In this document: one piece after another, positions 1-8,485 of the stretch | Layout of the letters: each line of letters begins with the position of its first letter | Numbering within the stretch: position 1 is the first letter of the stretch | Origin: Bog-950 sp035299425 | GTDB taxonomy: Bacteria > Bacteroidota > Bacteroidia > Chitinophagales > LD1 | DNA length: 64,000 nucleotides | Assembly: GCA_035299425.1 (NCBI GenBank) | Contig: DATGWP010000024.1 | Location: 21,470-85,469 of the forward strand | Direction: 5' to 3' | The notes under the pieces: model-generated | Told to the model about the DNA's origin: nothing | Seen by the model: the letters and a program-made list of their open reading frames with translations, nothing else | Database searches by the model: none | Program-made: the position numbers and the translations under genes

Positions 1-2119
1 TGGCAGATGTACCCGGTGAACCATACATATACCAGATGTTATTACTCTGGCGTTCCCATATAGCCGAAGGTACAGTTTGCCCGTTCATATTACTTGCAAT
101 AGCGAGAGTATCACGAGGTGTGCATGTCCAGCATAAGTTGCTTATATCCACGCTGACAAAAAACTTACCTGATGCAGGTAATGCTACCGCAGGGTCAAAT
201 TCAACCTGGGTGTAGTTACCGGTTTGTGCTTTGGGTATAATTGCCGCCATGGTAACATCCTCGTAACCCAGCAGCGCACCCGGCACGCCTGATGTTCCAT
301 CATATATCTTTATGGCTACTGTTTTTTCAGTATTGCTGCTGTATGCTTTAGTGAAAGCTATGTTTGTTTTAGTAAGGTACGAAGCCGGTGTTGCCGACAT
401 ATCATAATACATAGCCTTTTCTTTATCGCCGTATACGTTGGTACCATTCGTATAGCCATTATTAGCACCTTCGTTGTAATTAGCGCCACTCCAGCCAGCC
501 GGCAATGGATAATTAACCGAACGGCAAGGCAAAGGGTTACCTACCGTAATGTAGCTATTTGTTGTTTTGGTGTTATTTCCGTTGCCGTTGCTAACGGTTA
601 GCGAAACATCGTAAGTGCCCGGGGCAGAATAAAAAATGGGAGGAGGTGTTTGGCCGGTATAAGTAGAAGGCGTGCCACCCGGAAAACTCCATACCCAGGT
701 CCAGGGTATATTAGCTGATGTATCGGTAAACGTTACATTACCGCCTGCAGTAAGGCTGGTTTGGTTAGCTTTAAAACCGGCAATGGGTTGTAACGTTAAT
801 GCAGTATTTACGCACTTCATTGCAGACAAAGCGTTAATCCTTCCAGTGCCCAGCGAACCCACATACCACGGGTTCATAGCGTCAATATTATCGGCACTGT
901 TAAGCATACAATTTACTAGTGCATCGTTGGGCATGGCTGGCACCATCGATTTCATTAACCCAAGCAAGCCAGCTACTAATGGCGAAGAAAATGAGGTCCC
1001 CCACTCATTATCATAAGTGCTGTTAACCTGTGTGGTATAAACGGCTGAGCCCGGCGCGCAAACTGATACCCAAGATCCGTAATTGGAAAATGAAGACCTC
1101 TCATCACTGCTTGTAGTTGAGCCCACCGCAATCACGCTATCGTAAGCTGCAGGATAAAATCGCACATCTGTATCATCATTACCCGCACCAGCTACCAGTA
1201 TACACCCCTGGCTTACAGCATAATTAATTATGTTTTGTTCGGTAACAGAATACTGATCACTTCCCCACGACATATTAATAATATCAGCGCCAGCCGAAGC
1301 TGCATAATATACCCCTTCAAAAGCACCATATATATTTCCGGGGTCTCCCAAAGTAGCACCACTCTTTACACACATCAGTTTACAGCTATAACCTATACCC
1401 GCTATACCAATTGAATTATTAGTTGCAGCCGATGCCATACCCGCAACCCCTGTACCATGGTCAAATGATGGATCTGAGGGAGAGGGGTCCCCATCATCAT
1501 CGCCAGCATCGTACCCATTAACATCATCTATATAACCGTTATTATCATCGTCTATACCGTTGCCTGCAATCTCGCCCGCGTTTACCCATAAATTAGGAGC
1601 AAGGTCAGGGTGAGATGTTTCAACAGCATCGTCAACTATTGCAATTACAATATTGCTACCAGTAGAAAAATAGTTCCATGCCGAATCTGCTTTGATGGTA
1701 TTTAAATGCCATTGTGCGGCGTAGTAGCTGTCGTTAGGTGCTGCGGCAGTGCGGTGCAAAGGTACTCTTTCGGCATATTCAACTTCTTTGCATTGTTGCA
1801 ACATTTTAATAGTGACGTCCACCTGCTCATCATTATTAAGCTGCAATAAATAAGTACGTTGTAGTGCTGCAGTTGTTTTTGAAGCTATAAATGGCATCGA
1901 AAGCTTCTTTATACCAGCCTGCGCGGATACTTTATCTAAAAAAGGAAGTGTGGATAGGGGGACATCGGCATAGTTACCTACTTTTATTTTTCCCGGTATT
2001 TCATCGTTTTTAATCTTAAACCATATTTTACCTTCCTGGAATTTTTGGGGCGATACGGTTTGTGCCATACTAATGGCGCTACAGGCAAAGGCTGCCAACA
2101 GCAATAGAGCTTTTCTCAT
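1..2119 (-). CDS. S8 family (subtilisin-like) secreted serine protease, partial at C-terminus
   Basis: The frame is open from an ATG at 2119 to the left edge of the window, giving about 706 residues with the C-terminus missing. Residues 1-20 form a signal peptide ending SMAQ. A prodomain-like stretch follows to about residue 130. The catalytic triad of a subtilase is visible: Asp in IVDDAVETSHPDL (about residue 153), His in DHGTGVAG (about 202) and Ser in GTSFSSPLVAG (about 353). A PKD-type domain (YTGQTPPPIFYSAPGTYDV region) follows, then a beta-rich domain. Such Bacteroidota subtilases usually end in a T9SS sorting domain, which would lie outside the window; that part is inference. It probably acts as an exported or surface protease. 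It starts 67 bp downstream of rsh on the same strand with no clear terminator between them. The protease call is firm; the substrate is unknown. Confidence 0.9.
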   Translation of the reverse strand, partial: MRKALLLLAAFACSAISMAQTVSPQKFQEGKIWFKIKNDEIPGKIKVGNYADVPLSTLPFLDKVSAQAGIKKLSMPFIASKTTAALQRTYLLQLNNDEQVDVTIKMLQQCKEVEYAERVPLHRTAAAPNDSYYAAQWHLNTIKADSAWNYFSTGSNIVIAIVDDAVETSHPDLAPNLWVNAGEIAGNGIDDDNNGYIDDVNGYDAGDDDGDPSPSDPSFDHGTGVAGMASAATNNSIGIAGIGYSCKLMCVKSGATLGDPGNIYGAFEGVYYAASAGADIINMSWGSDQYSVTEQNIINYAVSQGCILVAGAGNDDTDVRFYPAAYDSVIAVGSTTSSDERSSFSNYGSWVSVCAPGSAVYTTQVNSTYDNEWGTSFSSPLVAGLLGLMKSMVPAMPNDALVNCMLNSADNIDAMNPWYVGSLGTGRINALSAMKCVNTALTLQPIAGFKANQTSLTAGGNVTFTDTSANIPWTWVWSFPGGTPSTYTGQTPPPIFYSAPGTYDVSLTVSNGNGNNTKTTNSYITVGNPLPCRSVNYPLPAGWSGANYNEGANNGYTNGTNVYGDKEKAMYYDMSATPASYLTKTNIAFTKAYSSNTEKTVAIKIYDGTSGVPGALLGYEDVTMAAIIPKAQTGNYTQVEFDPAVALPASGKFFVSVDISNLCWTCTPRDTLAIASNMNGQTVPSAIWERQSNNIWYMYGSPGTSA

Positions 2120-2186
2120 TAATTTGTGGATATTAAATGCGCGGTAATATTAATATATTACATGAATATTGCAATTGCAGTAGGCA

Positions 2187-4406
2187 CTATTCGTCCTCCG
2201 AATCGAACCTGTTCACTTCCAGCAGGCCATCCAGCGCACCTAAGCGGGCAGTAAGATCTTCCAACTCCTCTGTATCGTGTACATAAACCATTATCCGGCC
2301 CTCGAACACACCATCTTTACTATCAAACGAAATTGAGCGCATATTCAGGTTCATTTGCCCGGTAATGATATTGGTGATTTTGTTTACCAGCCCCACATCA
2401 TCTATACCTGTAAGCTTAATACCTGTAAGGAAAGCAATTTCATGCTGCTTGGTCCATTTGGTTTTTATAATACGGTAAGCGTATTTACTCATTAACTGCA
2501 CCGCATTGGGGCAATTGGTGCGGTGTATCTTTATACCCTCGTTAATGGTTAAAAAGCCAAACACATCGTCGCCGGGTATAGGGTTACAACAAGGGGCAAA
2601 TTTATAATCTATTTTATCGGCGCTTTCGCCCATTATCAGCAGCTCTGCATTCTTTTGAAGGGTTTGCTTAACAGCCTCATCAATATTAGAAGCCTGGCTA
2701 ACATTAGCCGGTTTAGGCAGTTTAATCTTCCCTCCTACTACATCAAACTTATTAAACTCTGCTACATCTATTTTCCGGTTGGCAACACTGAAATACAAAT
2801 CGAGCGGAGATATCATTTTGTAGTAATTCATCAGCAACAAAATGTTAGCCTCGCTTACTTCAATTTTCAAACTCTTCAACTTGCGCTCCAGAGTTTCTTT
2901 CCCCTCTGCACCAATTTTCTTTTTGTCTTCTTTAAGTGATTGCTTAATAACCGACCGTGCCTTGGCTGTAACTACAAAATTCAGCCAGTCTTCATTAGGC
3001 ATTTGCTTGTTACTGGTTAATATTTCTACCTGGTCACCATTTTTAAGAATGTGACTCAGCGGCACCAGTTTGGTGTTCACCTTGGCACCAATACACTTTT
3101 TACCTACACCACTGTGTATTTCAAATGCGAAATCGAGGGCCGTGGCCCCTTTCCGTAAACGCTTAAGGTCGCCTTTGGGTGTAAACACAAATATCTCTTC
3201 GCTAAACAACTCATGCTTAAAATCATTCACTACTTCCAGTGCAGTAGTATCTGTATTGCTAAGCACGCCGCGTATTTTCTCCAGCCATTCATCCATAGCC
3301 GTATCTGCGTTGCCCTCCTTGTATTTCCAGTGCGCAGCAAAACCCTTCTCGGCTATCTCATGCATCCGCTCAGTGCGTATCTGTATTTCTACCCATTTAC
3401 CGGTGCTACTCATTACCGTAGTATGCAGCGCCTCGTAACCATTGGTTTTGGGGTTGCTAAGCCAGTCGCGGAGTCTGTCGGGGTTTGGATGGTATATATC
3501 TGTAATAGCCGAATAAACACCCCAGCAATCACTTTTCTCTTTATCTACCGATGAAGACTTAAGGATTATTCTAATAGCAAACAAATCGTAAATCTCTTCA
3601 AATGGGACCCCCTTATTCTTTATTTTATTGTAGATAGAATAAATGGATTTAGGCCTGCCATATATATCGAAGTTAAAGCCGCGCCTTTCCAGTTCTTCTT
3701 TAAGCGGGCGAATAAAATCGTGAATAAACTTTGCGCGCTCCTTCTTTTTTTCTGCAAGCTTTTGGGCTATGTCACGGTATAGGTCTGGCTCAGTATATTT
3801 AAGCGCTAAATCCTCCAACTCTGTTTTCATGGCATATAAACCCATGCGATGGGCCAAAGGCGCGTATAAAAACATGGTTTCGCTGGCTATTTTCAGTTGC
3901 TTCTCACGCTTAAGCGAGTCAAGCGTTCGCATGTTGTGTAACCGGTCGGCAAGCTTTATAAGAATAACCCGTATATCATCATTGAGGGTTAATAGTAGCT
4001 TTCTGAAATTCTCGGCTTGTATAGATGAGTTAAGGTCAAAAATGCCGGATATCTTGGTAAGCCCGTCAACAATTTTAGAAACCTCCTTATTAAATGTTTT
4101 CTCAACCTCCTCCAGCGTAACCTCGGTATCTTCTACCGTATCGTGCAGCAACGCACAGATGACCGAGGTGGCGTCCAGTCCCATCTCCTCGCTTACAATT
4201 TTAGCCACGGCAATGGGATGCATTACGTAGGGCTCCCCACTTTTACGGCGCATATCCTTGTGGCTTTCCATAGCAAGTTCAAAAGCCACCCGTATCATTT
4301 TCCTTTCCTGCGGGCTTATGCTCTTACGCAGTGAACGGAGAAGGCTACGGTATTCCTTCAAAATCATCTTCTTTCCACCTTCAATGTCTATCGTTGCGTT
4401 TTCCAT
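2187..4406 (-). CDS. rsh: Bifunctional (p)ppGpp synthetase/hydrolase, RelA/SpoT (Rsh) family
   Basis: At 739 residues this has the full length of a long Rsh enzyme. Domains in order are an HD hydrolase domain (about 45-195) with the intact HDxxED motif at residues 88-93 (HDTVED), a ppGpp synthetase domain (about 245-360) with RPKSIYSIYNKI and NGYEALHTTV, a TGS domain (about 395-460, EEIFVFTPKGDLKRL), a linker with a conserved Cys pair (FAPCCNPIPGD), and a C-terminal ACT domain (about 660-735). Both catalytic halves look intact, so it is expected to make and degrade the stringent-response alarmone in the cytoplasm; this is family knowledge. The ATG at 4406 is the first good start. Bacteroidota often carry one long Rsh that serves both RelA and SpoT roles, so I do not assign relA or spoT specifically. 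Confidence 0.97.
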   Translation of the reverse strand: MENATIDIEGGKKMILKEYRSLLRSLRKSISPQERKMIRVAFELAMESHKDMRRKSGEPYVMHPIAVAKIVSEEMGLDATSVICALLHDTVEDTEVTLEEVEKTFNKEVSKIVDGLTKISGIFDLNSSIQAENFRKLLLTLNDDIRVILIKLADRLHNMRTLDSLKREKQLKIASETMFLYAPLAHRMGLYAMKTELEDLALKYTEPDLYRDIAQKLAEKKKERAKFIHDFIRPLKEELERRGFNFDIYGRPKSIYSIYNKIKNKGVPFEEIYDLFAIRIILKSSSVDKEKSDCWGVYSAITDIYHPNPDRLRDWLSNPKTNGYEALHTTVMSSTGKWVEIQIRTERMHEIAEKGFAAHWKYKEGNADTAMDEWLEKIRGVLSNTDTTALEVVNDFKHELFSEEIFVFTPKGDLKRLRKGATALDFAFEIHSGVGKKCIGAKVNTKLVPLSHILKNGDQVEILTSNKQMPNEDWLNFVVTAKARSVIKQSLKEDKKKIGAEGKETLERKLKSLKIEVSEANILLLMNYYKMISPLDLYFSVANRKIDVAEFNKFDVVGGKIKLPKPANVSQASNIDEAVKQTLQKNAELLIMGESADKIDYKFAPCCNPIPGDDVFGFLTINEGIKIHRTNCPNAVQLMSKYAYRIIKTKWTKQHEIAFLTGIKLTGIDDVGLVNKITNIITGQMNLNMRSISFDSKDGVFEGRIMVYVHDTEELEDLTARLGALDGLLEVNRFDSEDE

Positions 4407-4593
4407 TTGCTTAAATATACGCTCAATTCAGCGCAAAAAAAAGTTTACTAAAATCAATTGATTGTTAAAGTGCAAGTTGGAGCAAACACCAGTGTATTTT
4501 AAAGGTGACTTATTAACTGTTTTTGGTGATTGTCTATTCTGGCTGCATACCATCCGGCAGTTGCTAAATAACTGGTTAAACGCAAGAGAGAGT

Positions 4594-5604
4594 TTATTGT
4601 TTGGTCGCTGTAACTTCCTCGTATACCAGACGTGAGATGTCAGAAATTATGCCCGACAATTGAGTATTATCATTTCCCCGGGTCATAATACAGAGTAAGT
4701 ATGGTGAACCCGCCAGATAAATAATACCACATTCATGCAATTGCTTTTGGCCCGAGCCCGTAACTGCGCTTTCGCTAAATTTATGCGCAATTTGAGTGCC
4801 CCGGGGAATACCGGCTGCAATACCTTTATCATAATTATTAGTACTTAATATACCCAGCGCCTTTTCAGACATAGCGCGACTAAGATAAGTGGCATTATAA
4901 AGCAATCTGAAAAAGCCCGAATAATCCCTTACTGAAACAAGAATGCTATCGATGTTGCCTGCTGTATTAACACCAATATCAGACATTACAGTCATTATAA
5001 AGCCGGCATCTAACTGCTGCTCCAGCAGGGCCTTAGCTTCATAATCTGAATTAAGTATCATTCTGTTTACAAGATCCTCTATAGAATATTTGGCCCCCGG
5101 CTTTATAAGCGAGGAAGACAAAGGCTCATCTACGGGTTTGATTATACGGCTATTGTACTTTACCTGTTGTTTAAAAAAACCTGGTTGTGCATCTTCTTTC
5201 TTTAGTGCAGCAATCATTATGGGAACCCGTAGTAAGTTGGCAGGCGAAAACTTTTCACTTTCGTGAATACCCATCCAGGGACCAAAATTCAAATCGCGGA
5301 AATAGACGGATATAAAAGTGGCTTTGTTCTGTTCTTTTGCAGTGTTAATGTAAGAAATAACTTTCTGCTGCATTTGTGCAACAGAGTTAAGAGGTGATGG
5401 ATGATAGTTATCGCATTCCAGCAAAGGATTAATATAGGTGTACCCACCTAAGCGATACTCATTAATTTCTGAACTCCTAACAACTGCTTTTCCGGGAACG
5501 TCAGAGTTAGGTTGGGTAAAAGTTAACCGCCCAATAAAATATCCTGCTAATGCAGTGAGAGAGCCTAATACAAAAAAGACTAAATACTTAACACGTTTAT
5601 TCAT
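4594..5604 (-). CDS. Class A beta-lactamase-fold serine hydrolase homologue with altered active site
   Basis: From the ATG at 5604 the protein has 336 residues; a longer frame to a TTG at 5646 runs through a hairpin and is unlikely. Residues 6-26 form a membrane anchor or signal (VKYLVFFVLGSLTALAGYF). The rest matches the Bacteroidota family of class A-like hydrolases: an INPLLECDN start, VYFRDLNFGPWMGI, the active-site strip, and a KQLHECGIIYL...LLCIMTRG end. The strip that in relatives as I recall them reads SPASLLKVP here reads SPANLLRVP, so the nucleophilic Ser is Asn (residue 123) and the general-base Lys is Arg (126). The SDN motif is also changed, to SDY (186-188). It is therefore probably not a functional serine hydrolase and may be a peptidoglycan-binding or scaffolding protein facing the periplasm. 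It lies downstream of a two-component pair. Confidence 0.8.
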   Translation of the reverse strand: MNKRVKYLVFFVLGSLTALAGYFIGRLTFTQPNSDVPGKAVVRSSEINEYRLGGYTYINPLLECDNYHPSPLNSVAQMQQKVISYINTAKEQNKATFISVYFRDLNFGPWMGIHESEKFSPANLLRVPIMIAALKKEDAQPGFFKQQVKYNSRIIKPVDEPLSSSLIKPGAKYSIEDLVNRMILNSDYEAKALLEQQLDAGFIMTVMSDIGVNTAGNIDSILVSVRDYSGFFRLLYNATYLSRAMSEKALGILSTNNYDKGIAAGIPRGTQIAHKFSESAVTGSGQKQLHECGIIYLAGSPYLLCIMTRGNDNTQLSGIISDISRLVYEEVTATKQ

Positions 5605-5627
5605 TTGAATACATAAAAAAGACCAAA

Positions 5628-5656
5628 GCCGTAAATTTTCCTTCAAAATTTACGGC
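5628..5656 (-). promoter_or_regulatory. Perfect 12-bp inverted repeat in the leader of the hydrolase homologue
   Basis: Arms GCCGTAAATTTT and AAAATTTACGGC flank a 5-nt loop. On the minus strand the hairpin is followed by TTTGGTC and a run of six T, then the ATG at 5604, 24 bases away. This looks like an intrinsic terminator or attenuator placed just before the start codon, or a palindromic operator. It may end transcription from the histidine kinase gene upstream. Confidence 0.55.
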
Positions 5657-5740
5657 GAAGGCCCTTCTTAACCTGTTCTTAAATCCAATTTAAAAAAACA
5701 TTTACGATGCAATACTATCATAGCTTGCAAAAGCAACAGA

Positions 5741-5757
5741 TTAGAAGTTAATTAGAA
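5741..5757. promoter_or_regulatory. Tandem TTAGAA-N5-TTAGAA site upstream of the hydrolase homologue
   Basis: Two TTAGAA hexamers start 11 bp apart at 5741 and 5752, overlapping the stop codon of the kinase gene. The same hexamer pair with the same 5-bp spacer occurs at 7825-7841 before the response regulator gene. One helical turn between repeats is the spacing expected for an OmpR-family regulator. The role as operator is inference. Confidence 0.45.
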
Positions 5758-7109
5758 AACCTGATAGTAAATTTGGTGCCAATACCAATGGTAGACTCTA
5801 CCTTAATAGAAAATTTATGGGCCTTGAGAATACGGTGAGCCAGTGCCAGCCCGATACCAAAACCTTTTACCTTATCCACGCCCGGCGAACGGTAGAAAGG
5901 TTCAAAAATGAAAGGGAGGGTTTCTGCCGGTATGCCCGGCCCCTTATCGGCAATTGATAAAGATATTGACTCTCCTTCTATCATTAGGTTTAGCTGTGCC
6001 GTGCCATCCTGCGAATATTTGCAGGCATTCTCTACAATATTTTTTATGGCTGTAGTCAGCAACTGCCGGTTCCCATAAAAAATTAACTGTTCATCACTTT
6101 GTGGTGGATTGGTAAGGTGTATATGCACCTGATAGGCGGGGTACTGCTGCCTGACAAGTGTTCGGATGTCAAATAACAATTCATCTATGCGCAAAGGGCT
6201 GTGAGCCACCACATGGTTAGTTTGCAATCTCGAAAAATTCAACAAATCCTGTATCATCAATATCAGGTCGTCTAAGTCCTCCAGTACAGAATGCATAGTT
6301 TCCCTGTACGATTCGCTATTCCGGTTTTGAATAAGGCTAACCTCCAGTTGAGATTTAATTTTGGTAAGCGGATTAAACAGCTCGTGCGATGCATTAGATA
6401 CAAAACCACGCTGCATATTGAAAGAATCTTCCAGCTTATCAAACAAGCCGTTGAATGTAGATACCAAATCGGCTATTTCATCTTTCTCGGTTAAAGGAAC
6501 TAATCGCTCAGAATGTTCTACCGGCGACAGGTTTCGCACATTGGTTATAATAGTAGTAATGGGATGTAGTGCCTGACCAACAAAAAACCAACCCATAATA
6601 AGTGTAACAAACATAGCTGCTACCAGCGTAATAAAAAGCCCGGTACGTACTTTGCGTAGCAGCATATCTCCTTTTACATCAATTGCACCGGCAGTTACCA
6701 CTACATCGGTACCATTACTATGCAGATATATACCAACCACTTTATGAGGCCCTTCGGCATATCTCACATACTTCTTGCTTCGTATTTCGGCAAACAGCCC
6801 AGGCGAAGTTTTAAAATATACGCTATCGTTATTGGTATAAATTTCGTGGTTAGATGCATTGTAAATAGAAATATTCTCGTGGCTAAGCAAGTCATATTCC
6901 GAGCGGTCTATACTTTTTAAAATAGCTGAATCAACTTCATTTACTTTAAGTAGCAAGTCAGCAGTAATACGGGCCTTTTCTTCAAGTCTGCTATAAAATT
7001 CCTGCTGGCTATAACTTTGTATAGATATATAACTTACAAAAGATAACACAAACACAAGGGCCATAACCAGCATAGTAAAATAAACAGTTAGCCTTGGCTG
7101 AATAGTCAT
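5748..7109 (-). CDS. Membrane sensor histidine kinase (HAMP-HisKA-HATPase)
   Basis: This protein has 453 residues. A first membrane segment (about 9-30), a periplasmic sensing loop of roughly 125 residues and a second membrane segment (about 157-180) are followed by a HAMP domain (about 180-232), a HisKA dimerisation domain with phospho-acceptor His242 in NASHELFNPLTKI, and a HATPase_c domain with N box NIVENACKYS, G1 box DKGPGIP and G2 box GFGIGLALAH. The H box reads HELFNP where HELRTP is usual. It should autophosphorylate and pass the phosphate to the response regulator encoded 3 bp upstream, with which it is surely cotranscribed. The signal is unknown. The neighbouring envelope protein downstream suggests a cell-wall or envelope stimulus, which is inference. 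Confidence 0.95.
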   Translation of the reverse strand: MTIQPRLTVYFTMLVMALVFVLSFVSYISIQSYSQQEFYSRLEEKARITADLLLKVNEVDSAILKSIDRSEYDLLSHENISIYNASNHEIYTNNDSVYFKTSPGLFAEIRSKKYVRYAEGPHKVVGIYLHSNGTDVVVTAGAIDVKGDMLLRKVRTGLFITLVAAMFVTLIMGWFFVGQALHPITTIITNVRNLSPVEHSERLVPLTEKDEIADLVSTFNGLFDKLEDSFNMQRGFVSNASHELFNPLTKIKSQLEVSLIQNRNSESYRETMHSVLEDLDDLILMIQDLLNFSRLQTNHVVAHSPLRIDELLFDIRTLVRQQYPAYQVHIHLTNPPQSDEQLIFYGNRQLLTTAIKNIVENACKYSQDGTAQLNLMIEGESISLSIADKGPGIPAETLPFIFEPFYRSPGVDKVKGFGIGLALAHRILKAHKFSIKVESTIGIGTKFTIRFSN

Positions 7110-7112
7110 GAC

Positions 7113-7790
7113 TCAATTTTCTTTTAAGATATAGCCAATGCCGTGTAGGTTGTGTATTAGCTTTTTACCAAATGGCTTATCCACTTTATTGCGTAGGTAA
7201 TTGATATAAACTTCAACAATATTGGTTCCTGTTTCAAAATCAATATTCCATATATCGCGCGCCAGGTCTGTTCTTGAGATGACTGTATTGGGCTTACGCA
7301 TAAAATATTCCAACAATTTAAACTCCTGCGCGGTTAAGGTTACCGTAGTACCGGCACGTGTCACTTGCTTTAGCTTAAGGTTCACTTCAATATCAGCAAA
7401 ATGTAATATATCTATAAATTCAGTATGCGGCGCCGAGCGTTTAAGCAGCCTGCGAATCCGCGCCAGCAATTCGCGAAAATCGAAAGGCTTTGTAAGATAA
7501 TCGTCGGCACCTGCATCCAGACCTGTTACCACATTATCTTTCGAATCTATAGCAGTAAGTAATAAAATCGGAATACTTGGATGTATCGCCCGGATGCGTT
7601 TACACAACTCTATACCCGTAATTCCAGGCATAATTATATCCGATACTATAAGTTGATACTTACCCCCGCTGAATTGTGCAAGACCATCCAGACCATCGTA
7701 AGCTACATCTACAGTATATCCACTATCCTCCAATCCCTTTTTCAGAGCATTAGCAGTTTTTGTTTCGTCTTCTACAATTAAAATATTCAT
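7113..7790 (-). CDS. OmpR/PhoB-family response regulator
   Basis: The protein has 225 residues and opens MNILIVEDE. It has a receiver domain (about 1-115) with acidic pocket residues at 7-9, phospho-acceptor Asp51 in IVSDIIMPG and conserved Lys101 in YLTKPFDF. A C-terminal winged-helix DNA-binding domain (about 128-223) contains LTAQEFKLLEYFMRKPNTVISR and ends HNLHGIGYIL, both typical of Trans_reg_C. The kinase gene follows after 3 bp. The leader carries a tandem TTAGAA repeat 35 bp upstream of the start, repeated near the next gene downstream, so autoregulation is plausible. The target genes are otherwise unknown. Confidence 0.96.
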   Translation of the reverse strand: MNILIVEDETKTANALKKGLEDSGYTVDVAYDGLDGLAQFSGGKYQLIVSDIIMPGITGIELCKRIRAIHPSIPILLLTAIDSKDNVVTGLDAGADDYLTKPFDFRELLARIRRLLKRSAPHTEFIDILHFADIEVNLKLKQVTRAGTTVTLTAQEFKLLEYFMRKPNTVISRTDLARDIWNIDFETGTNIVEVYINYLRNKVDKPFGKKLIHNLHGIGYILKEN

Positions 7791-8139
7791 GTATCAAAAG
7801 TATGAGTGGCAACTACGAAGTAAGTTAGAAATTAGTTAGAAGAAATTCCTTCACACATTATACGTAGCATGTTTCCAAATGAATAGAAAACCAATGGATT
7901 TTTTACGTTGTTTTTAAAAACAAGACCCGTTGGTTTAATTCCACAAAATTACTGCGTACTTTTCGCCATCACCTCACAGTTACTCAAATTTGGACAAAAT
8001 TCCGATGGCAAAGCCTTTGCAATTTAACATTTGAGGACTCAAAGGACCACTGGGTTCAAAGCATTTATATGCTAAAATCACTGAATTCAGTTATTGCGAT
8101 TGAATTTATTTAAATAAACCTTTGAGAACCCAATTAGTT
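7791..8139. other. Intergenic region between divergent regulatory genes
   Basis: These roughly 350 bases separate the minus-strand response regulator from the plus-strand LuxR-type gene and must hold both promoters. Apart from the TTAGAA repeat near the left end and a 12-bp palindrome TTATTTAAATAA at 8108-8119, I see no gene, RNA structure or terminator. Confidence 0.5.
7825..7841. promoter_or_regulatory. Tandem TTAGAA-N5-TTAGAA site upstream of the response regulator
   Basis: The hexamer TTAGAA occurs at 7825-7830 and 7836-7841 with 5 bp between, 11 bp from start to start. It lies 35 bp upstream of the response regulator ATG. An identical arrangement precedes the hydrolase homologue at 5741-5757. 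It is a candidate binding site for the regulator encoded here. Confidence 0.45.
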
Positions 8140-8433
8140 ATGAAGAAGATAGCGGCGAAGGTTAAAAAAAACAAGACTAAAAAGAAAGCAAACGGATTTG
8201 CCGGAAAAAAGTTGAAGGTCCTTAAAAGGACCAAAGTGAGTGTTTTAAGCGAGCGGGAAACCGAAATATTGCAGAACATGGCCAATGGCTTATCCAGTAA
8301 AAATATAGCTGATAAGCTATGCATCAGTTTTGATACTGTGGAATCGCATCGTAAAAGTATTCACCGAAAAATAGGTGTGAATACGGCAACAGAGGCTATA
8401 GCATTTGGATTTAGAAACGGACTATTGAATTAA
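8140..8433 (+). CDS. Small LuxR-type HTH protein with lysine-rich N-terminus
   Basis: From the ATG at 8140 the protein has 97 residues; an in-frame TTG at 8122 would add six. The first 30 residues are very rich in Lys (KKIAAKVKKNKTKKKANGF). The remaining 60 or so form a GerE/LuxR-type helix-turn-helix: LSERETEILQNMANGLSSKNIADKL, then VESHRKSIHRKIGV and a C-terminal helix. There is no receiver or ligand domain in the same chain. A separate receiver protein starts 52 bp downstream on the same strand, so the two may act together, which is inference. The basic tail could add non-specific DNA affinity. DNA binding is near certain; its targets are unknown. Confidence 0.88.
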   Translation: MKKIAAKVKKNKTKKKANGFAGKKLKVLKRTKVSVLSERETEILQNMANGLSSKNIADKLCISFDTVESHRKSIHRKIGVNTATEAIAFGFRNGLLN

Positions 8434-8485
8434 CAACCAATTATCTGCCTTAGCGCGGCCCATAATTGTTCTTAACCCCCTAAAA

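Noticed and set aside
672..1016. Plus-strand open frame of 114 codons
   Set aside because: It lies entirely antisense to the S8 protease, whose catalytic motifs are read in the opposite strand.
8108..8119. 12-bp palindrome TTATTTAAATAA
   Set aside because: Fully A/T palindromes of this length are common by chance in AT-rich intergenic DNA; no second copy in a comparable place was noticed.
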